A stretch of 64,000 nucleotides of DNA from Chryseobacterium sp. LJ668 (GCF_019613955.1 NZ_CP080443.1:2279001-2343000); one strand, 5' to 3'; positions 26,537-35,687 are shown, counted from the stretch's first letter. Notes: a model not told the origin generated them from the letters alone. Program-made: numbers and translations.

Positions 26537-27676
26537 ATGAATTTCAATACAAAAGTAATACACGGTGGGCAACATCACGAATCTGCAACAGGTTCTGTGA
26601 ATGTACCTGTTTTTTTAACATCTACTTTCGCACAAAAAAGTCCGGGAGTTCATTCCGGATACGAATATTCAAGAGCGGCCAACCCTACAAGACAGGCTTT
26701 GGAAGACTCTTTGGCAAGCATAGAAAACGGAGCAAGAGGTTTGGCTTTCGGTTCTGGTCTGGCTGCTATAGACTGTGTTTTAAAATTATTAAATCCGGGC
26801 GACGAGGTTGTTGCTGTGGATGATTTATATGGTGGAACTTACAGAATGTTTACCAGACTTTTCGAAAAATATCAGCTGAAATTTATCTTTGTAAATTTTG
26901 ATGATGCTTCAAAAATCAACGACGTAATTACCGATAAAACCAAATTAATCTGGATTGAAACACCCACCAATCCTTTGATGAAATTGGTCGACATCAAAGC
27001 AGTTGTAGAAATCGCAAAAGGAAAAGATATTTTGGTTGCGGTTGATAATACATTTGCAACACCTTATCTTCAGAGACCAATCGATTTGGGAGCTGATATC
27101 GTTATGCACTCTGCAACAAAATATTTGGGTGGTCACTCAGACGTTATCGCCGGAGCTTTGATCGCTAAAGATGCAGAATTGGGAGAAAAACTCCATTTCA
27201 TTCAGTTTGCGAGTGGTGGAATTTTAGGCCCTCACGATTCTTATTTGGTTTTAAGAGGAATTAAAACATTGGCATTAAGAGTTCAGAGACATTCAGAAAA
27301 TGGAATGGCTGTGGCAAAATATCTGGAATCTCACCCTGCAGTTGCACAGGTAATTTACCCAGGATTGGAATCTCATCCACAATATGAATTGGCAAAATCT
27401 CAGATGAAAGATTTCGGAGGAATGGTTTCTTTCACTTTTAAATCTGGTAAAAAAGAAGATGCAATTAAATTCTTAGAGAAAGTAAGAGTGTTTACTTTAG
27501 CTGAATCTTTGGGTGGAGTAGAATCTTTGGCCAATCATCCTGCATTGATGACTCACGCTTCAATCCCTGCAGAAAAACGTGCAGAATTGGAAATTACAGA
27601 TGATTTGGTTCGTCTCAGTGTCGGAATCGAAGATGCAGAGGATCTGATTGCAGATTTGGAAAAAGCATTCTCTTAA
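26537..27676 (+). CDS. metB: cystathionine gamma-synthase / trans-sulfuration PLP enzyme
   Basis: A 379-residue PLP enzyme of the Cys/Met metabolism family. It shows YSRAANPTRQALE (44-56), the PLP phosphate site (FGSGLAAID) and the PLP lysine in SATKYLGGHSD near residue 196. These enzymes replace the hydroxyl ester of homoserine with cysteine (gamma-synthase) or cleave cystathionine (gamma-lyase); the sequence alone does not separate the two. Length and motifs are complete. It appears monocistronic, with a terminator 15 bases after the stop. Confidence 0.9.
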   Translation: MNFNTKVIHGGQHHESATGSVNVPVFLTSTFAQKSPGVHSGYEYSRAANPTRQALEDSLASIENGARGLAFGSGLAAIDCVLKLLNPGDEVVAVDDLYGGTYRMFTRLFEKYQLKFIFVNFDDASKINDVITDKTKLIWIETPTNPLMKLVDIKAVVEIAKGKDILVAVDNTFATPYLQRPIDLGADIVMHSATKYLGGHSDVIAGALIAKDAELGEKLHFIQFASGGILGPHDSYLVLRGIKTLALRVQRHSENGMAVAKYLESHPAVAQVIYPGLESHPQYELAKSQMKDFGGMVSFTFKSGKKEDAIKFLEKVRVFTLAESLGGVESLANHPALMTHASIPAEKRAELEITDDLVRLSVGIEDAEDLIADLEKAFS

Positions 27677-27691
27677 AATACATAAATCATC

Positions 27692-27724
27692 AACATCCGT
27701 TTTTACAGCGGATGTTTGTTTTTA
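27692..27724 (+). terminator. terminator after the transsulfuration gene
   Basis: AACATCCG / CGGATGTT stem with a 9-base loop, followed by TGTTTTT, 15 bases after the stop. Confidence 0.8.
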
Positions 27725-27737
27725 ATTGAATTTAAAA

Positions 27738-28184
27738 ATGAAAAATACAAGAAAAGCTGCGATTCAGGATTTACCTCAATTAGCCGAATTGTTCGATCAA
27801 TACAGAGTTTTTTATCATAAAGAATCTGATATTCCTGCAGCGGAAAGTTTTTTGAAAGAAAGAATAGAAAAAGCTGATTCTGAAATTTTTGTTGCTGAAA
27901 ATGAAGGAAGTCTGAATGGATTTGTACAATTATATCCACTGTTTTCGTCAACAAGAATGAAACGGTATTGGTTACTAAATGATTTGTTTGTCAACGAAAA
28001 TTATCGTGGAAGAGGTTTTTCAAAAGAATTAATTGAAGAGGCAAAAGAACTGGCAAAATCTACCGATGCAGCAGGAATTCTCCTGGAAACCGGAAAATCA
28101 AACGACGTCGGAAACAAACTTTATCCAAGTTGCGGGTTTGAATTGTACGATGAAGTGAATTTCTATGAATGGACGAATAGATAG
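27738..28184 (+). CDS. GNAT family N-acetyltransferase
   Basis: A 148-residue GNAT protein. Acetyl-CoA binding is visible at LFVNENYRGRGFSKELIEEA (about 85-104). The C-terminal LYPSCGFELYDEVNFYEW is typical of small-molecule GNATs in this group. The ATG at 27738 is used; the longer frame begins with TTG at 27726 next to the terminator. It is followed by DinB after a short repeat-like gap. The substrate is unknown. Confidence 0.85.
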   Translation: MKNTRKAAIQDLPQLAELFDQYRVFYHKESDIPAAESFLKERIEKADSEIFVAENEGSLNGFVQLYPLFSSTRMKRYWLLNDLFVNENYRGRGFSKELIEEAKELAKSTDAAGILLETGKSNDVGNKLYPSCGFELYDEVNFYEWTNR

Positions 28185-28244
28185 TGTAACAATTTACCAA
28201 TTTAACAGTTTACACATTACCAATTAATTATTACTCATATTAAC

Positions 28245-28748
28245 ATGACAGATTTTCAAAAATACATTCAAAGATATTTAGATTTAATTCCATCTGAAAA
28301 TTGGTTGGAAGAATTGAAATTGGTTGGTGAGAAAACCGTTTCTTTATTTTCATTTTTAACTGAAGAGCAATCAAAATTTGCCTATGCGGAAGGAAAATGG
28401 ACGTTGAAAGAAGTGCTTCTGCATTTATCAGACACCGAAAGAGTTTTTCAATATCGAATTTTAGCTTTTGCAAGAGGTGAAAAATCTGAATTACCCGGTT
28501 TTGATGAAGAAAATTATGCTGCTAATTCTTTTGCCAACGTTAGAAGTTTACAATCTTTACTTGATGAGTATCAATTAGTAAGAAATTCTTCTCTGATTTT
28601 GCTGGAAACATTGAGTCTTTCTGTTTTAAGTAACATCGGAACAGCTAACGGAAACCAGATTTCAGTTGAAACCATTTGTAAATTGATTGTGGGACATAAT
28701 ATTCACCATTTGAATGTGGTGGAGGAGAGATATTTGCCGGAATTATGA
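28245..28748 (+). CDS. DinB family protein
   Basis: A 167-residue four-helix-bundle protein of the DinB/YfiT superfamily. The metal-binding histidines are visible in LKEVLLHLSDTERVF (near residue 60) and in VGHNIHHLNVVEERY (near 148 and 152). Family members are metal-dependent thiol transferases or uncharacterised. Its stop overlaps the start of the next gene in an ATGA arrangement, so translation is coupled. Function beyond the fold is not known. Confidence 0.88.
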   Translation: MTDFQKYIQRYLDLIPSENWLEELKLVGEKTVSLFSFLTEEQSKFAYAEGKWTLKEVLLHLSDTERVFQYRILAFARGEKSELPGFDEENYAANSFANVRSLQSLLDEYQLVRNSSLILLETLSLSVLSNIGTANGNQISVETICKLIVGHNIHHLNVVEERYLPEL

Positions 28749-29182
28749 TGGATATAAACAAAAAAATAATAGCTTTTAATTTAGCTGTTTTCATTTCTTC
28801 TCTCTTTTTTACTGCTTTTACAGTTGTTGATTTAGGGAAGATTGAAAATTATAAATCTATTTTGATTTTTCTTTTTGGTGCAATTAGCTTTCTGGGTGGT
28901 GGAATTTTAGAATTTTTTGTTTGGTCCGCAAACATTTGGTTTTTTGTCTCAATTTTGTCCTTCTTTAAGAAGAAATATTCTTTATCAATAATATGCTCAA
29001 CAATAGCTATAATTATTGCTTCGTCATTTATTTTTTGGAATTACATTTTAATTTCTGAAAATGGAAGAGAGGGTATTATAAATACTTTAGAGACCGGCTA
29101 TTTTTTGTGGATAGCTGCTTTTTTGTCGGTCTTAATTTCTGCAGTTTACTCAAAAATTAAAATAAATAAAACAAGAATTTAG
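28745..29182 (+). CDS. hypothetical membrane protein, translationally coupled to DinB
   Basis: A 145-residue protein with four hydrophobic segments (about 8-28, 38-60, 80-100 and 118-136), with almost no hydrophilic domain. The start ATGATG overlaps the DinB stop (ATGA), so either Met1 or Met2 is used. No family recognised. The intact overlap suggests a real gene rather than a shadow. No function is proposed. Confidence 0.72.
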   Translation: MMDINKKIIAFNLAVFISSLFFTAFTVVDLGKIENYKSILIFLFGAISFLGGGILEFFVWSANIWFFVSILSFFKKKYSLSIICSTIAIIIASSFIFWNYILISENGREGIINTLETGYFLWIAAFLSVLISAVYSKIKINKTRI

Positions 29183-29222
29183 AAGTTTGTTTTATTTAAA
29201 TCTATAACAAAGCTTATTAAAA

Positions 29223-29771
29223 ATGGAAAACATCATCAACATATTAAAATCCGGCGGCACAATCCTTTATCCAACAGACACCATCTGGGGAATCGGTTGC
29301 GATGCAACAAACATAGACGCCATCAATAAAATTTTTGACATTAAGAAGCGTGAGAAAAACAAATCGATGATTATTTTAGTGGAAAATGAAAAGCGATTAC
29401 AAGATTTGGTTGACGTTCCGGAAATGGCTTGGGAAATAATGGATTTAAGCGAAAAACCGGTCACTTTAGTGTACCAGAACCCAAAAGGTTTACCAAAAGA
29501 ATTGCTCGCCGAAGACGGAAGCGTCGGAATCCGCTTGGTGAAGAATGATTTCTGCAAAAAGCTAATTACAAAACTCAACAAACCTTTAGTTTCTACTTCT
29601 GCCAATTTTAGTGGAGATAAAAGTCCGTTGAAATTTTCTGACATTTCGAAAGAAATCATTGATCTGGTAGATTTTGCGGTGGAAGAAGACCGGGAAAAAG
29701 TGTCACAATATTCAGGTTCTTCGGTAATTAAAATCTGGAGCGACAACAGAATAAAAGTGCTGCGGGAATAG
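29223..29771 (+). CDS. tsaC: L-threonylcarbamoyladenylate synthase (Sua5/YrdC)
   Basis: A 182-residue YrdC-fold enzyme making threonylcarbamoyl-AMP for t6A modification of tRNAs that read ANN codons. Motifs are GGTILYPTDTIWGIGCDA (11-28), IKKREKNKSMIILV (near 40-53) and PLVSTSANFSG (near 120). The length fits the short TsaC form without the Sua5 extension. It sits 40 bases after the membrane protein gene and may share its transcript. TsaB, TsaD and TsaE are not in the window. Confidence 0.93.
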   Translation: MENIINILKSGGTILYPTDTIWGIGCDATNIDAINKIFDIKKREKNKSMIILVENEKRLQDLVDVPEMAWEIMDLSEKPVTLVYQNPKGLPKELLAEDGSVGIRLVKNDFCKKLITKLNKPLVSTSANFSGDKSPLKFSDISKEIIDLVDFAVEEDREKVSQYSGSSVIKIWSDNRIKVLRE

Positions 29772-29830
29772 AATTCTTCATTTTTCATAGATGTACTTTT
29801 TTGCGTATTATGGCAATTTCTTTTTTATCC

Positions 29831-29838
29831 TATCTTTG
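29831..29838 (+). promoter_or_regulatory. -7 box TATCTTTG of the SnoaL-like gene
   Basis: Perfect TAnnTTTG, 25 bases before the ATG at 29864. No clear -33. Confidence 0.6.
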
Positions 29839-29863
29839 CAGAACTCAACTGTAATATATCGAT

Positions 29864-30208
29864 ATGGACCATCAAAAATTTGCTGCAGATTGGATTTCGA
29901 TCTGGAACTCACATCATCTGGAGGATATTCTTTCTCACTATTCTGATGATATTATGATCACAACGCCCATGATCGTTATGGCTACAGGAGGTAAAGAAAG
30001 TTCATTAAGCGGTAAAAATGCTGTCCGTGAATATTGGAGAAAAGCTTTGGATAAATTTCCGGATCTGAAGTTTGAGCTCATACAATCTACAGCAGGAGTA
30101 GATTCTGTAGCTTTATTTTACAAATCTATTATGGATAAACATGCCGTTGAAGTGATGTTTTTTAATGAAGAAGGAAAAATAAATAAAATGTATGCTCATT
30201 ATGACTAA
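29864..30208 (+). CDS. SnoaL-like / NTF2-fold protein
   Basis: A 114-residue NTF2-like cone-barrel protein (DWISIWNSHHLEDILSHYSD; LSGKNAVREYWRKAL; FNEEGKINKMYAHY). The fold is shared by polyketide cyclases, limonene epoxide hydrolases and many uncharacterised proteins, and no catalytic set is assignable here. It has its own promoter. It precedes the CCA enzyme by 27 bases and may be co-transcribed with it. Confidence 0.85.
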   Translation: MDHQKFAADWISIWNSHHLEDILSHYSDDIMITTPMIVMATGGKESSLSGKNAVREYWRKALDKFPDLKFELIQSTAGVDSVALFYKSIMDKHAVEVMFFNEEGKINKMYAHYD

Positions 30209-30235
30209 TATGAGCTGTTGATGCTATTGTAAACG

Positions 30236-31657
30236 ATGAAAATTAATCTTACTCAAAATAAAAATCTAAAACTTTTTAAACTCATTTCTGAGGTTGCTTC
30301 TCAAAATAATCAGTCCGTATATGTTGTCGGAGGTTACGTTCGTGATCTGTTGATGAAAAGGAAAGCGTCTACAGATATTGATTTTGTGACCGAACAGAGC
30401 GGAATTGAGCTGGCCCAAAACGTAGGAAAAGAAATTGATCCTAAAATGAAGGTTTCCATCTTTAAAACCTACGGAACGGCAATGATCAGATACAAAGATC
30501 TTGAGCTTGAATTTGTAGGTGCTAGAAAAGAAAGCTACACCGAAGACAGCCGAAAACCCGAAGTCGAGGGCGGAACGATTGAAGATGACCAAAAAAGAAG
30601 AGATTTTACCATCAATGCGATGGCAATTTCTTTAAATAAAAATAATTTCGGCGAACTCATAGATCCTTTTGACGGAATCGGAGATTTGCAAAAAGAAATT
30701 CTGAGAACACCGCTAGAACCTGCACAAACATATTCTGATGACCCATTGAGGATGATGAGAGCAGTTCGTTTTGCTTCTACTTTAAATTTCACAATTGAAG
30801 AAAATTCTCTGCAAGCGATCGCACAGGAAGCAGAAAGAATCAAGATTGTTTCTATGGAAAGAATCATGGTTGAATTTAATAAAATCATGCTTTCTAAAAA
30901 ACCTTCTGTGGGTTTAAGATTAATGGAAGAAACAGGTTTGATGAAATTGATTATTCCTGAACTGATCGAACTGAAAGGCGTAGAAGAAATTGAAGGACAA
31001 ACGCATAAAGATAATTTCTACCATACGCTTGAAGTGGTCGATAACATTTCTGAAAATACAGATAATCTTTGGCTCCGTTGGGCTGCTTTGCTTCACGATA
31101 TCGGAAAAGCCCCGACTAAAAAATTCGTTGATGGAACCGGCTGGACTTTTCATGGACACGAGTTTTTAGGTTCAAAAATGGTAAAATCGCTTTTTCAAAA
31201 ACTGAAGTTACCCCTGAGTTCTGATATGAAGTATGTTCAGAAAATGGTGAAACTTTCTTCTCGTCCGATTGCTTTGATTACAGATGACGCATCAGATTCT
31301 GCGTTAAGAAGACTTTTATTTGATGCGGGAGAAGATATGGAAGATCTGTTTACGCTTTGCAAAGCCGATATTACGACCAAAAATTCTAAAAAGCAGGACA
31401 AGTTTAAAAAGAATTTCCAGTATGTTGCCAATAAAATCAGGGAAGTTGAGGAAAAAGATCAGGTAAGAAATTTCCAGCCACCTATTTCCGGAGAAGAAAT
31501 TATGGCAATGTTTAACCTAAAACCGGGCAGAGAAATCGGAATTTTAAAAGAAAAAGTAAAAGAAGCGATTCTCGAGGGTGAAATTGCGAATGAAAAAGAA
31601 GAAGCAAGAAAATTTGTGATTGCAGAAGCTAAGAAATTAGGTGTAATACTTGCTTAA
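30236..31657 (+). CDS. cca: CCA-adding tRNA nucleotidyltransferase with HD domain
   Basis: A 473-residue class II nucleotidyltransferase that completes or repairs the 3' CCA end of tRNA. Visible motifs are VVGGYVRDLLM (26-36), the catalytic DIDFVT (near 45), RRDFTINAMA (near 121), and a C-terminal HD phosphohydrolase domain (ALLHDIGKAPT near 284). The HD domain is usual in this family. Some bacteria split CCA addition between two proteins; a single enzyme is likely here. The next gene begins 1 base after the stop. Confidence 0.93.
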   Translation: MKINLTQNKNLKLFKLISEVASQNNQSVYVVGGYVRDLLMKRKASTDIDFVTEQSGIELAQNVGKEIDPKMKVSIFKTYGTAMIRYKDLELEFVGARKESYTEDSRKPEVEGGTIEDDQKRRDFTINAMAISLNKNNFGELIDPFDGIGDLQKEILRTPLEPAQTYSDDPLRMMRAVRFASTLNFTIEENSLQAIAQEAERIKIVSMERIMVEFNKIMLSKKPSVGLRLMEETGLMKLIIPELIELKGVEEIEGQTHKDNFYHTLEVVDNISENTDNLWLRWAALLHDIGKAPTKKFVDGTGWTFHGHEFLGSKMVKSLFQKLKLPLSSDMKYVQKMVKLSSRPIALITDDASDSALRRLLFDAGEDMEDLFTLCKADITTKNSKKQDKFKKNFQYVANKIREVEEKDQVRNFQPPISGEEIMAMFNLKPGREIGILKEKVKEAILEGEIANEKEEARKFVIAEAKKLGVILA

Positions 31658-31658
31658 A

Positions 31659-31958
31659 ATGTTTTTCGGGACATTTGATTATATTGTTTTGGTAATTATT
31701 CTCATTTTCAGTTTTGGAGTTTGGAAATATAAAATAATTAAGAAATTGAATTGGATATTATATCTGATTATGCTCTTGTTTTTCGGCTTTATTATTCCAT
31801 TTTTTTCTATCGATTTTGAAATTAGTAGGGCGATCAAAGATCAAGCTAATGTTGATAATTTTACGCTACTTTATACCTATTTTAGATTCCCCATTTGGTG
31901 GTTTATCGGGATTTTAGAAGCTGTATTTCTTAGATTTCAATTAAAGAATAAAATATAA
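31659..31958 (+). CDS. hypothetical membrane protein
   Basis: A 99-residue protein with about three hydrophobic segments (IVLVIILIFSFGVW; ILYLIMLLFFGFIIPFF; FPIWWFIGILEAVFL). The ATG at 31659 is used: it follows the cca TAA by 1 base. The longer frame from TTG 31650 overlaps cca. No family recognised; it is probably co-transcribed with cca and ends at a strong terminator. Confidence 0.7.
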   Translation: MFFGTFDYIVLVIILIFSFGVWKYKIIKKLNWILYLIMLLFFGFIIPFFSIDFEISRAIKDQANVDNFTLLYTYFRFPIWWFIGILEAVFLRFQLKNKI

Positions 31959-32000
31959 AATTATCGGGGCGGTTTCGTAGAAACCGCCCCGATAATTTTT
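31959..32000. terminator. bidirectional terminator (18-bp stem)
   Basis: Perfect stem AATTATCGGGGCGGTTTC / GAAACCGCCCCGATAATT with a GTA loop and a T run on the plus side (A run on the other). It separates the cca operon from the convergent B12 locus. Confidence 0.93.
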
Positions 32001-32018
32001 ACCAAAACTTAATCAATT

Positions 32019-33080
32019 TTAGTTCTTATAAAAACCACTGGTCGCAATTCCTGTCGTTAGCGTTTTTAGTAAAGTTCCACTTGTACTGTAGATATTTACT
32101 TTGCTATCTCCCGTGAAGCTGGCATCAGAAACATAAATTCTACCGTCAATTACATTAAATCCGTACAAGTTTCCTGTCGTAGTAACAATGGGTGTTGTAG
32201 GAGTTGTCGTAGAATTTAGATTCATTGTATAAATCTTGTTGCTGCTGTCATTAAAGTAAAATTTATTAGCGTCGATTCTCAATTTCTGAGCCTGTCCGAG
32301 AGTGAGTGTAGTTGTCGTGAATGATCCGGATGTTGTGTTTACTTTGTAGATGTAAGAAGCTGTATTACTCGAAGCAAGTACATATGCATCACCATTGTAC
32401 GCAATCAAATCTCTGATAATTCCATTGCTTGGAAGTGTTATGGTGTTTGCAACGGTATTGGTAGTAGGATTGATGATAGTCAATGAGTAGCCTGTTGGCA
32501 ATTCACTGTATGGCGGAGCAGTCTCATAAGTAACACCGTCGGTTTGTACCACAATTCTGCCGTTTGCTTCCACTACTTTTTCAGCAGATCTCGGAAAGCT
32601 GATGCTGGTAACAAAGCCGTTATTAGCGGTATTATATACGTTTAATTTCATCACGTTGAAGAAATTGTTATTGGTTACATAATATTGAGATCCAGAAAAT
32701 GCAATGTATCTCGGGTTATCAAGATTTGATGTTACAGTACTCTGCTTTTTAAAAGTATAACGGTTTACGATATCGATTTTATTAGGAACGTTAGAAACCA
32801 GATAAGCATTTTCACCACTGAATCCTATCGTTTGTAGAACGTTTCCTAAAATCTCATTATTGTTGTTGTTTCCGTAGACTTTATTTTCAAATGTTCCCAG
32901 ATCATTGCTTACGAAAGAAATCTCAGAAGTTGGAGTGGTAAAAGCACCTTCATTGGTGATAAAAATACCATTTTCATAAGCCTGGTTTTTTGTTTCTTCT
33001 ACAAAGTCATCATTGCTACACGCCACGTTAAAAACTAGCGCAGAAGCGAATAAAAAAGGTAAGATTTTCTTGAAGTTCAT
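32019..33080 (-). CDS. DUF5074 / YncE-like beta-propeller lipoprotein of the B12 locus
   Basis: A 353-residue lipoprotein (FNVACS, lipid Cys at 21) with repeated strands such as NGIFITNEGAF, NNEILGNVLQTIG and YNGDAYVLASSNTAS, consistent with a beta-propeller of the YncE/DUF5074 type. In Bacteroidota such proteins sit next to TonB-dependent cobalamin receptors. It lies 12 bases downstream of a TonB receptor gene preceded by a cobalamin riboswitch, so a surface role in B12 binding or capture is likely. The residues that would contact cobalamin cannot be seen. Confidence 0.85.
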   Translation of the reverse strand: MNFKKILPFLFASALVFNVACSNDDFVEETKNQAYENGIFITNEGAFTTPTSEISFVSNDLGTFENKVYGNNNNNEILGNVLQTIGFSGENAYLVSNVPNKIDIVNRYTFKKQSTVTSNLDNPRYIAFSGSQYYVTNNNFFNVMKLNVYNTANNGFVTSISFPRSAEKVVEANGRIVVQTDGVTYETAPPYSELPTGYSLTIINPTTNTVANTITLPSNGIIRDLIAYNGDAYVLASSNTASYIYKVNTTSGSFTTTTLTLGQAQKLRIDANKFYFNDSSNKIYTMNLNSTTTPTTPIVTTTGNLYGFNVIDGRIYVSDASFTGDSKVNIYSTSGTLLKTLTTGIATSGFYKN

Positions 33081-33092
33081 ATTTTTTATGGT

Positions 33093-34928
33093 TTAAAAAT
33101 TAATATTAAAATTGATACTGTAATTTCTTTTTGGTAAAGGATAATAGGCTGTTGTTTCGTAGATTTCGTCGAAGATGTTGTTGATTTTAAATCCTACGGT
33201 ATATTTTTTCATAATGGTAGCAGAAATTCCTGCATTCATCACAAAGTAAGGCTGCAAGGCGTCAGATTTTTTTTCATTACTTTCTGTGTAGGTAAGTCCG
33301 TTGAACATTCCTTGTGCATAAATTCTGATAAAGCGATAATTGTAATCTACATTTCCAAAAATCTTGTGAAGTGGAACATACATCAGTTGTTTATTGATTT
33401 CCAGATCCTTAGATTTTGTGAAAATGTATCCTGCGTTTATTTTGAGATGGTGTTGATTGATTTGCTTTTGATAGGTCAATTGAGATTCAAGACCAAATGA
33501 TTCCACCTGATCGGTATTAAAAGGCGACCAATAACCCAGTGGAGTATTCATCCAGCGCAGCATGTCTTTTATCCGGATGTAATAAGGACTTAAAACCAAT
33601 TTAAAATCTCCCGCTTTAAATTCATGATTCATATCTGCTTGAATCGAAGTCTCAGGTACTAAGTTAGGATTTCCTCCCGGAGCCCAATACAAATCATTAA
33701 ACGACGGGAATCTGAAGTTTTTAGATAAATTTAAATTAAATTGATACCAGTTAGCCGCTTTCCATTTTCCTGAAAATGAGTATAATACCGGTGAGTCGAA
33801 CCCCTCTACAAAATCTTTCTTGATTCCGGCTTCCAGAATAATTTTTGATGACGGCATGTAGCGTAGCAAACCTGCTGCTGAAGCTATATTTCGACTGATA
33901 TCACCAATTCCTGATGTCCCGATTCCTTCAGCTTGATTGTGCTGAAATTCCCCAATCAAATTGATATTCCATTTTGGATTGATAAAATAATTAAAATCAT
34001 TTTTTACAATATAATTTTTCCCAGCGCCACCGCTTGTTCTCGGTTGATTGAGAGTAGCAAAATATTGAAAATTTTCTTCTGTATAAGCTGCTCTCAGAAT
34101 ATTATTAAACTTAGATTTTTTCCAGTCCCAGGAAAGAAGACTTCTGAGATTCTGAGTTTCATACTTCGTCTGCGTCTGGCTTTCAAAGAAAACAGGATAA
34201 TGCTGATTGCCGTCAAAAATTTCCGAGATCCAGGAAATCTGATGAAATGGAGCTATTTTATAGGCTGCTGCAAAATTAAAATTGGTATTGTAGTACTTTC
34301 CGTTTCTATTGATATAATTTCTTGATTCTGGAACTTCATATTCATTTTGACTGATCGCATGACTTGCTGTTGCTTTAAAACTAAATTTCTCGTTACTGAA
34401 AGAAGCTTTCAAAAAATTATTATACGTTCTGAATGAAGCAATCTCAGAATTGAATGCTCCGTTTAAACCTTCATTAAAGCCTAAATTGTTATTTAAATGG
34501 ATGCTTCCGCCAATAGCACCGCTCCCATAGATCACACTTCCGCCGCCGGATTTTATTTCCATCTGATCATACCCGAAAAGTGCAATATTATTGACATCTC
34601 CCTGACCCAAAAATTGTGAGTTGATATTGATCCCGTTCCAGACAAAAGCAGTTTGTTGCGCCGTTGTTCCGCGGAATGAAGGAGAGGAAACTGCACCACG
34701 GCCGTTTTCTTTAATATAAACAGGAGATTGGAAACGTAAAACTTCAGAAAGATTGGATGAGTTTTTTTGAATATCAGCAGGTATCAAACTGTTAACCTTA
34801 TGAAAAAGTTTTACCTTATTCATTTGATTGTCAAAAATATATACAGTATCTATGCTTTTCTCCTGACCACAGTAAAGAGAGAGATTGCATACGGCAAAGA
34901 CGAAGACTAAAGAACTTTTTATATCCAT
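33093..34928 (-). CDS. btuB: TonB-dependent receptor, probably cobalamin (BtuB-like)
   Basis: A 611-residue outer-membrane receptor: signal peptide, plug domain (SSPSFRGTTAQQTAFVWNGI; GSGAIGGSIHL near 120-150), then a 22-strand barrel ending in the aromatic YSINFNINF. Energised by TonB, such proteins import large nutrients. The cobalamin riboswitch directly upstream assigns the cargo as B12. The ATG at 34928 (MDIKSS) is chosen over a TTG at 34961. It is an operon with the DUF5074 lipoprotein. The symbol btuB reflects role and context, not close sequence identity. Confidence 0.9.
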   Translation of the reverse strand: MDIKSSLVFVFAVCNLSLYCGQEKSIDTVYIFDNQMNKVKLFHKVNSLIPADIQKNSSNLSEVLRFQSPVYIKENGRGAVSSPSFRGTTAQQTAFVWNGININSQFLGQGDVNNIALFGYDQMEIKSGGGSVIYGSGAIGGSIHLNNNLGFNEGLNGAFNSEIASFRTYNNFLKASFSNEKFSFKATASHAISQNEYEVPESRNYINRNGKYYNTNFNFAAAYKIAPFHQISWISEIFDGNQHYPVFFESQTQTKYETQNLRSLLSWDWKKSKFNNILRAAYTEENFQYFATLNQPRTSGGAGKNYIVKNDFNYFINPKWNINLIGEFQHNQAEGIGTSGIGDISRNIASAAGLLRYMPSSKIILEAGIKKDFVEGFDSPVLYSFSGKWKAANWYQFNLNLSKNFRFPSFNDLYWAPGGNPNLVPETSIQADMNHEFKAGDFKLVLSPYYIRIKDMLRWMNTPLGYWSPFNTDQVESFGLESQLTYQKQINQHHLKINAGYIFTKSKDLEINKQLMYVPLHKIFGNVDYNYRFIRIYAQGMFNGLTYTESNEKKSDALQPYFVMNAGISATIMKKYTVGFKINNIFDEIYETTAYYPLPKRNYSINFNINF

Positions 34929-34974
34929 ATCATTTTTTGCTTTTCCTCCGAAAGCAATCAAATTATAATGTTAA

Positions 34975-35130
34975 AAGTTTGGCAGGTCTCCTGACTTTCG
35001 CTTTTCTACGCCTTCCCGCGTTAGCAGTGGCTATTTGTAGAAAAAAATTATACGATTTACAGTTGCGGGGACAGCTTGGGATTTTCGCCCAATTCCCTAT
35101 TAATTCCAATACCTTGGAAACCAAATTTTT
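34975..35130 (-). ncRNA. cobalamin riboswitch
   Basis: Minus-strand leader of the TonB receptor. Read on that strand it contains GGGAATTGGGCGAAAATCCC, then GCTGTCCCCGCAACTGTAA, then CCACTG, and finally the B12 box AGTCAGGAGACCTGCC (34981-34996). This is the conserved cobalamin-riboswitch order. Adenosylcobalamin binding would lower expression of the uptake genes. A -7 box lies just upstream. Confidence 0.95.
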
Positions 35131-35131
35131 G

Positions 35132-35139
35132 CAAATATA
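35132..35139 (-). promoter_or_regulatory. -7 box TATATTTG of the B12 uptake operon
   Basis: Minus-strand TAnnTTTG match immediately upstream of the riboswitch. The transcript would start near 35125, at the 5' edge of the aptamer. Confidence 0.65.
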
Positions 35140-35204
35140 GGTTTTTAAAAAGAAATATAAGTTTAAAATAATATTTCTATTCGCAGATGTCTGATTTAAA
35201 ACAA

Positions 35205-35687
35205 TTACAAAAACGATGAATCAAAATAGAAAGGTAGCAGATCTTTAATAGATTTCACTTTAAATACTTCCTCATTTAGATTTGAAAAGTAAACTTCTAT
35301 ATTTTTATTTTGCTTTGTTTCATATTCCATGAGGCTTTGACGGCAAGCTCCACAGGGTGGAATCGGTGGCGTTTTTTCCGAAAATTCTCGAGGTCCACCA
35401 ATGATAAATATTTTCACTATTTTTTCATTGGGGAAATTGGCACCAATCCAGAATAGGGCCGTTCTTTCAGCGCAAAGCCCGGAAGGGAAAGCTGCATTTT
35501 CCTGATTGTTTCCAGTGTATATCTCATCATTCTCCAGCAAAACAGAGCAGCCTACCAAAAAGTTGGAGTAGGGCGCATACGCATTTTCACGTGCTGTTTT
35601 TGCTTTTTCAAAAAGCTGTTTTTCTACCTCGTTCAGTTCGCTGCTGCTTTTGAAATGCTCGTAATCAATGTGTATATCTTTTTTCAT
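35205..35687 (-). CDS. cdd: cytidine deaminase
   Basis: A 160-residue pyrimidine-salvage enzyme converting cytidine to uridine. The zinc site is preserved as CAERTALF (catalytic Glu after the first Cys, near residues 72-79) and PCGACRQ (near 110-116). FLVGCSVLLENDEIYTGNN is the substrate strand. The length is typical of the homotetrameric form with short N-terminal extension. It is divergent from the old yellow enzyme and unrelated to the B12 riboswitch operon that follows. Confidence 0.94.
   Translation of the reverse strand: MKKDIHIDYEHFKSSSELNEVEKQLFEKAKTARENAYAPYSNFLVGCSVLLENDEIYTGNNQENAAFPSGLCAERTALFWIGANFPNEKIVKIFIIGGPREFSEKTPPIPPCGACRQSLMEYETKQNKNIEVYFSNLNEEVFKVKSIKDLLPFYFDSSFL

Noticed and set aside
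29267..29788. 173-codon frame antisense to tsaC
   Set aside because: It mirrors a complete, recognisable enzyme gene; no independent start signal or family match.
34937..35140. Plus-strand frame of 67 codons over the B12 riboswitch
   Set aside because: It coincides with the conserved RNA aptamer on the other strand and has no protein-like features.
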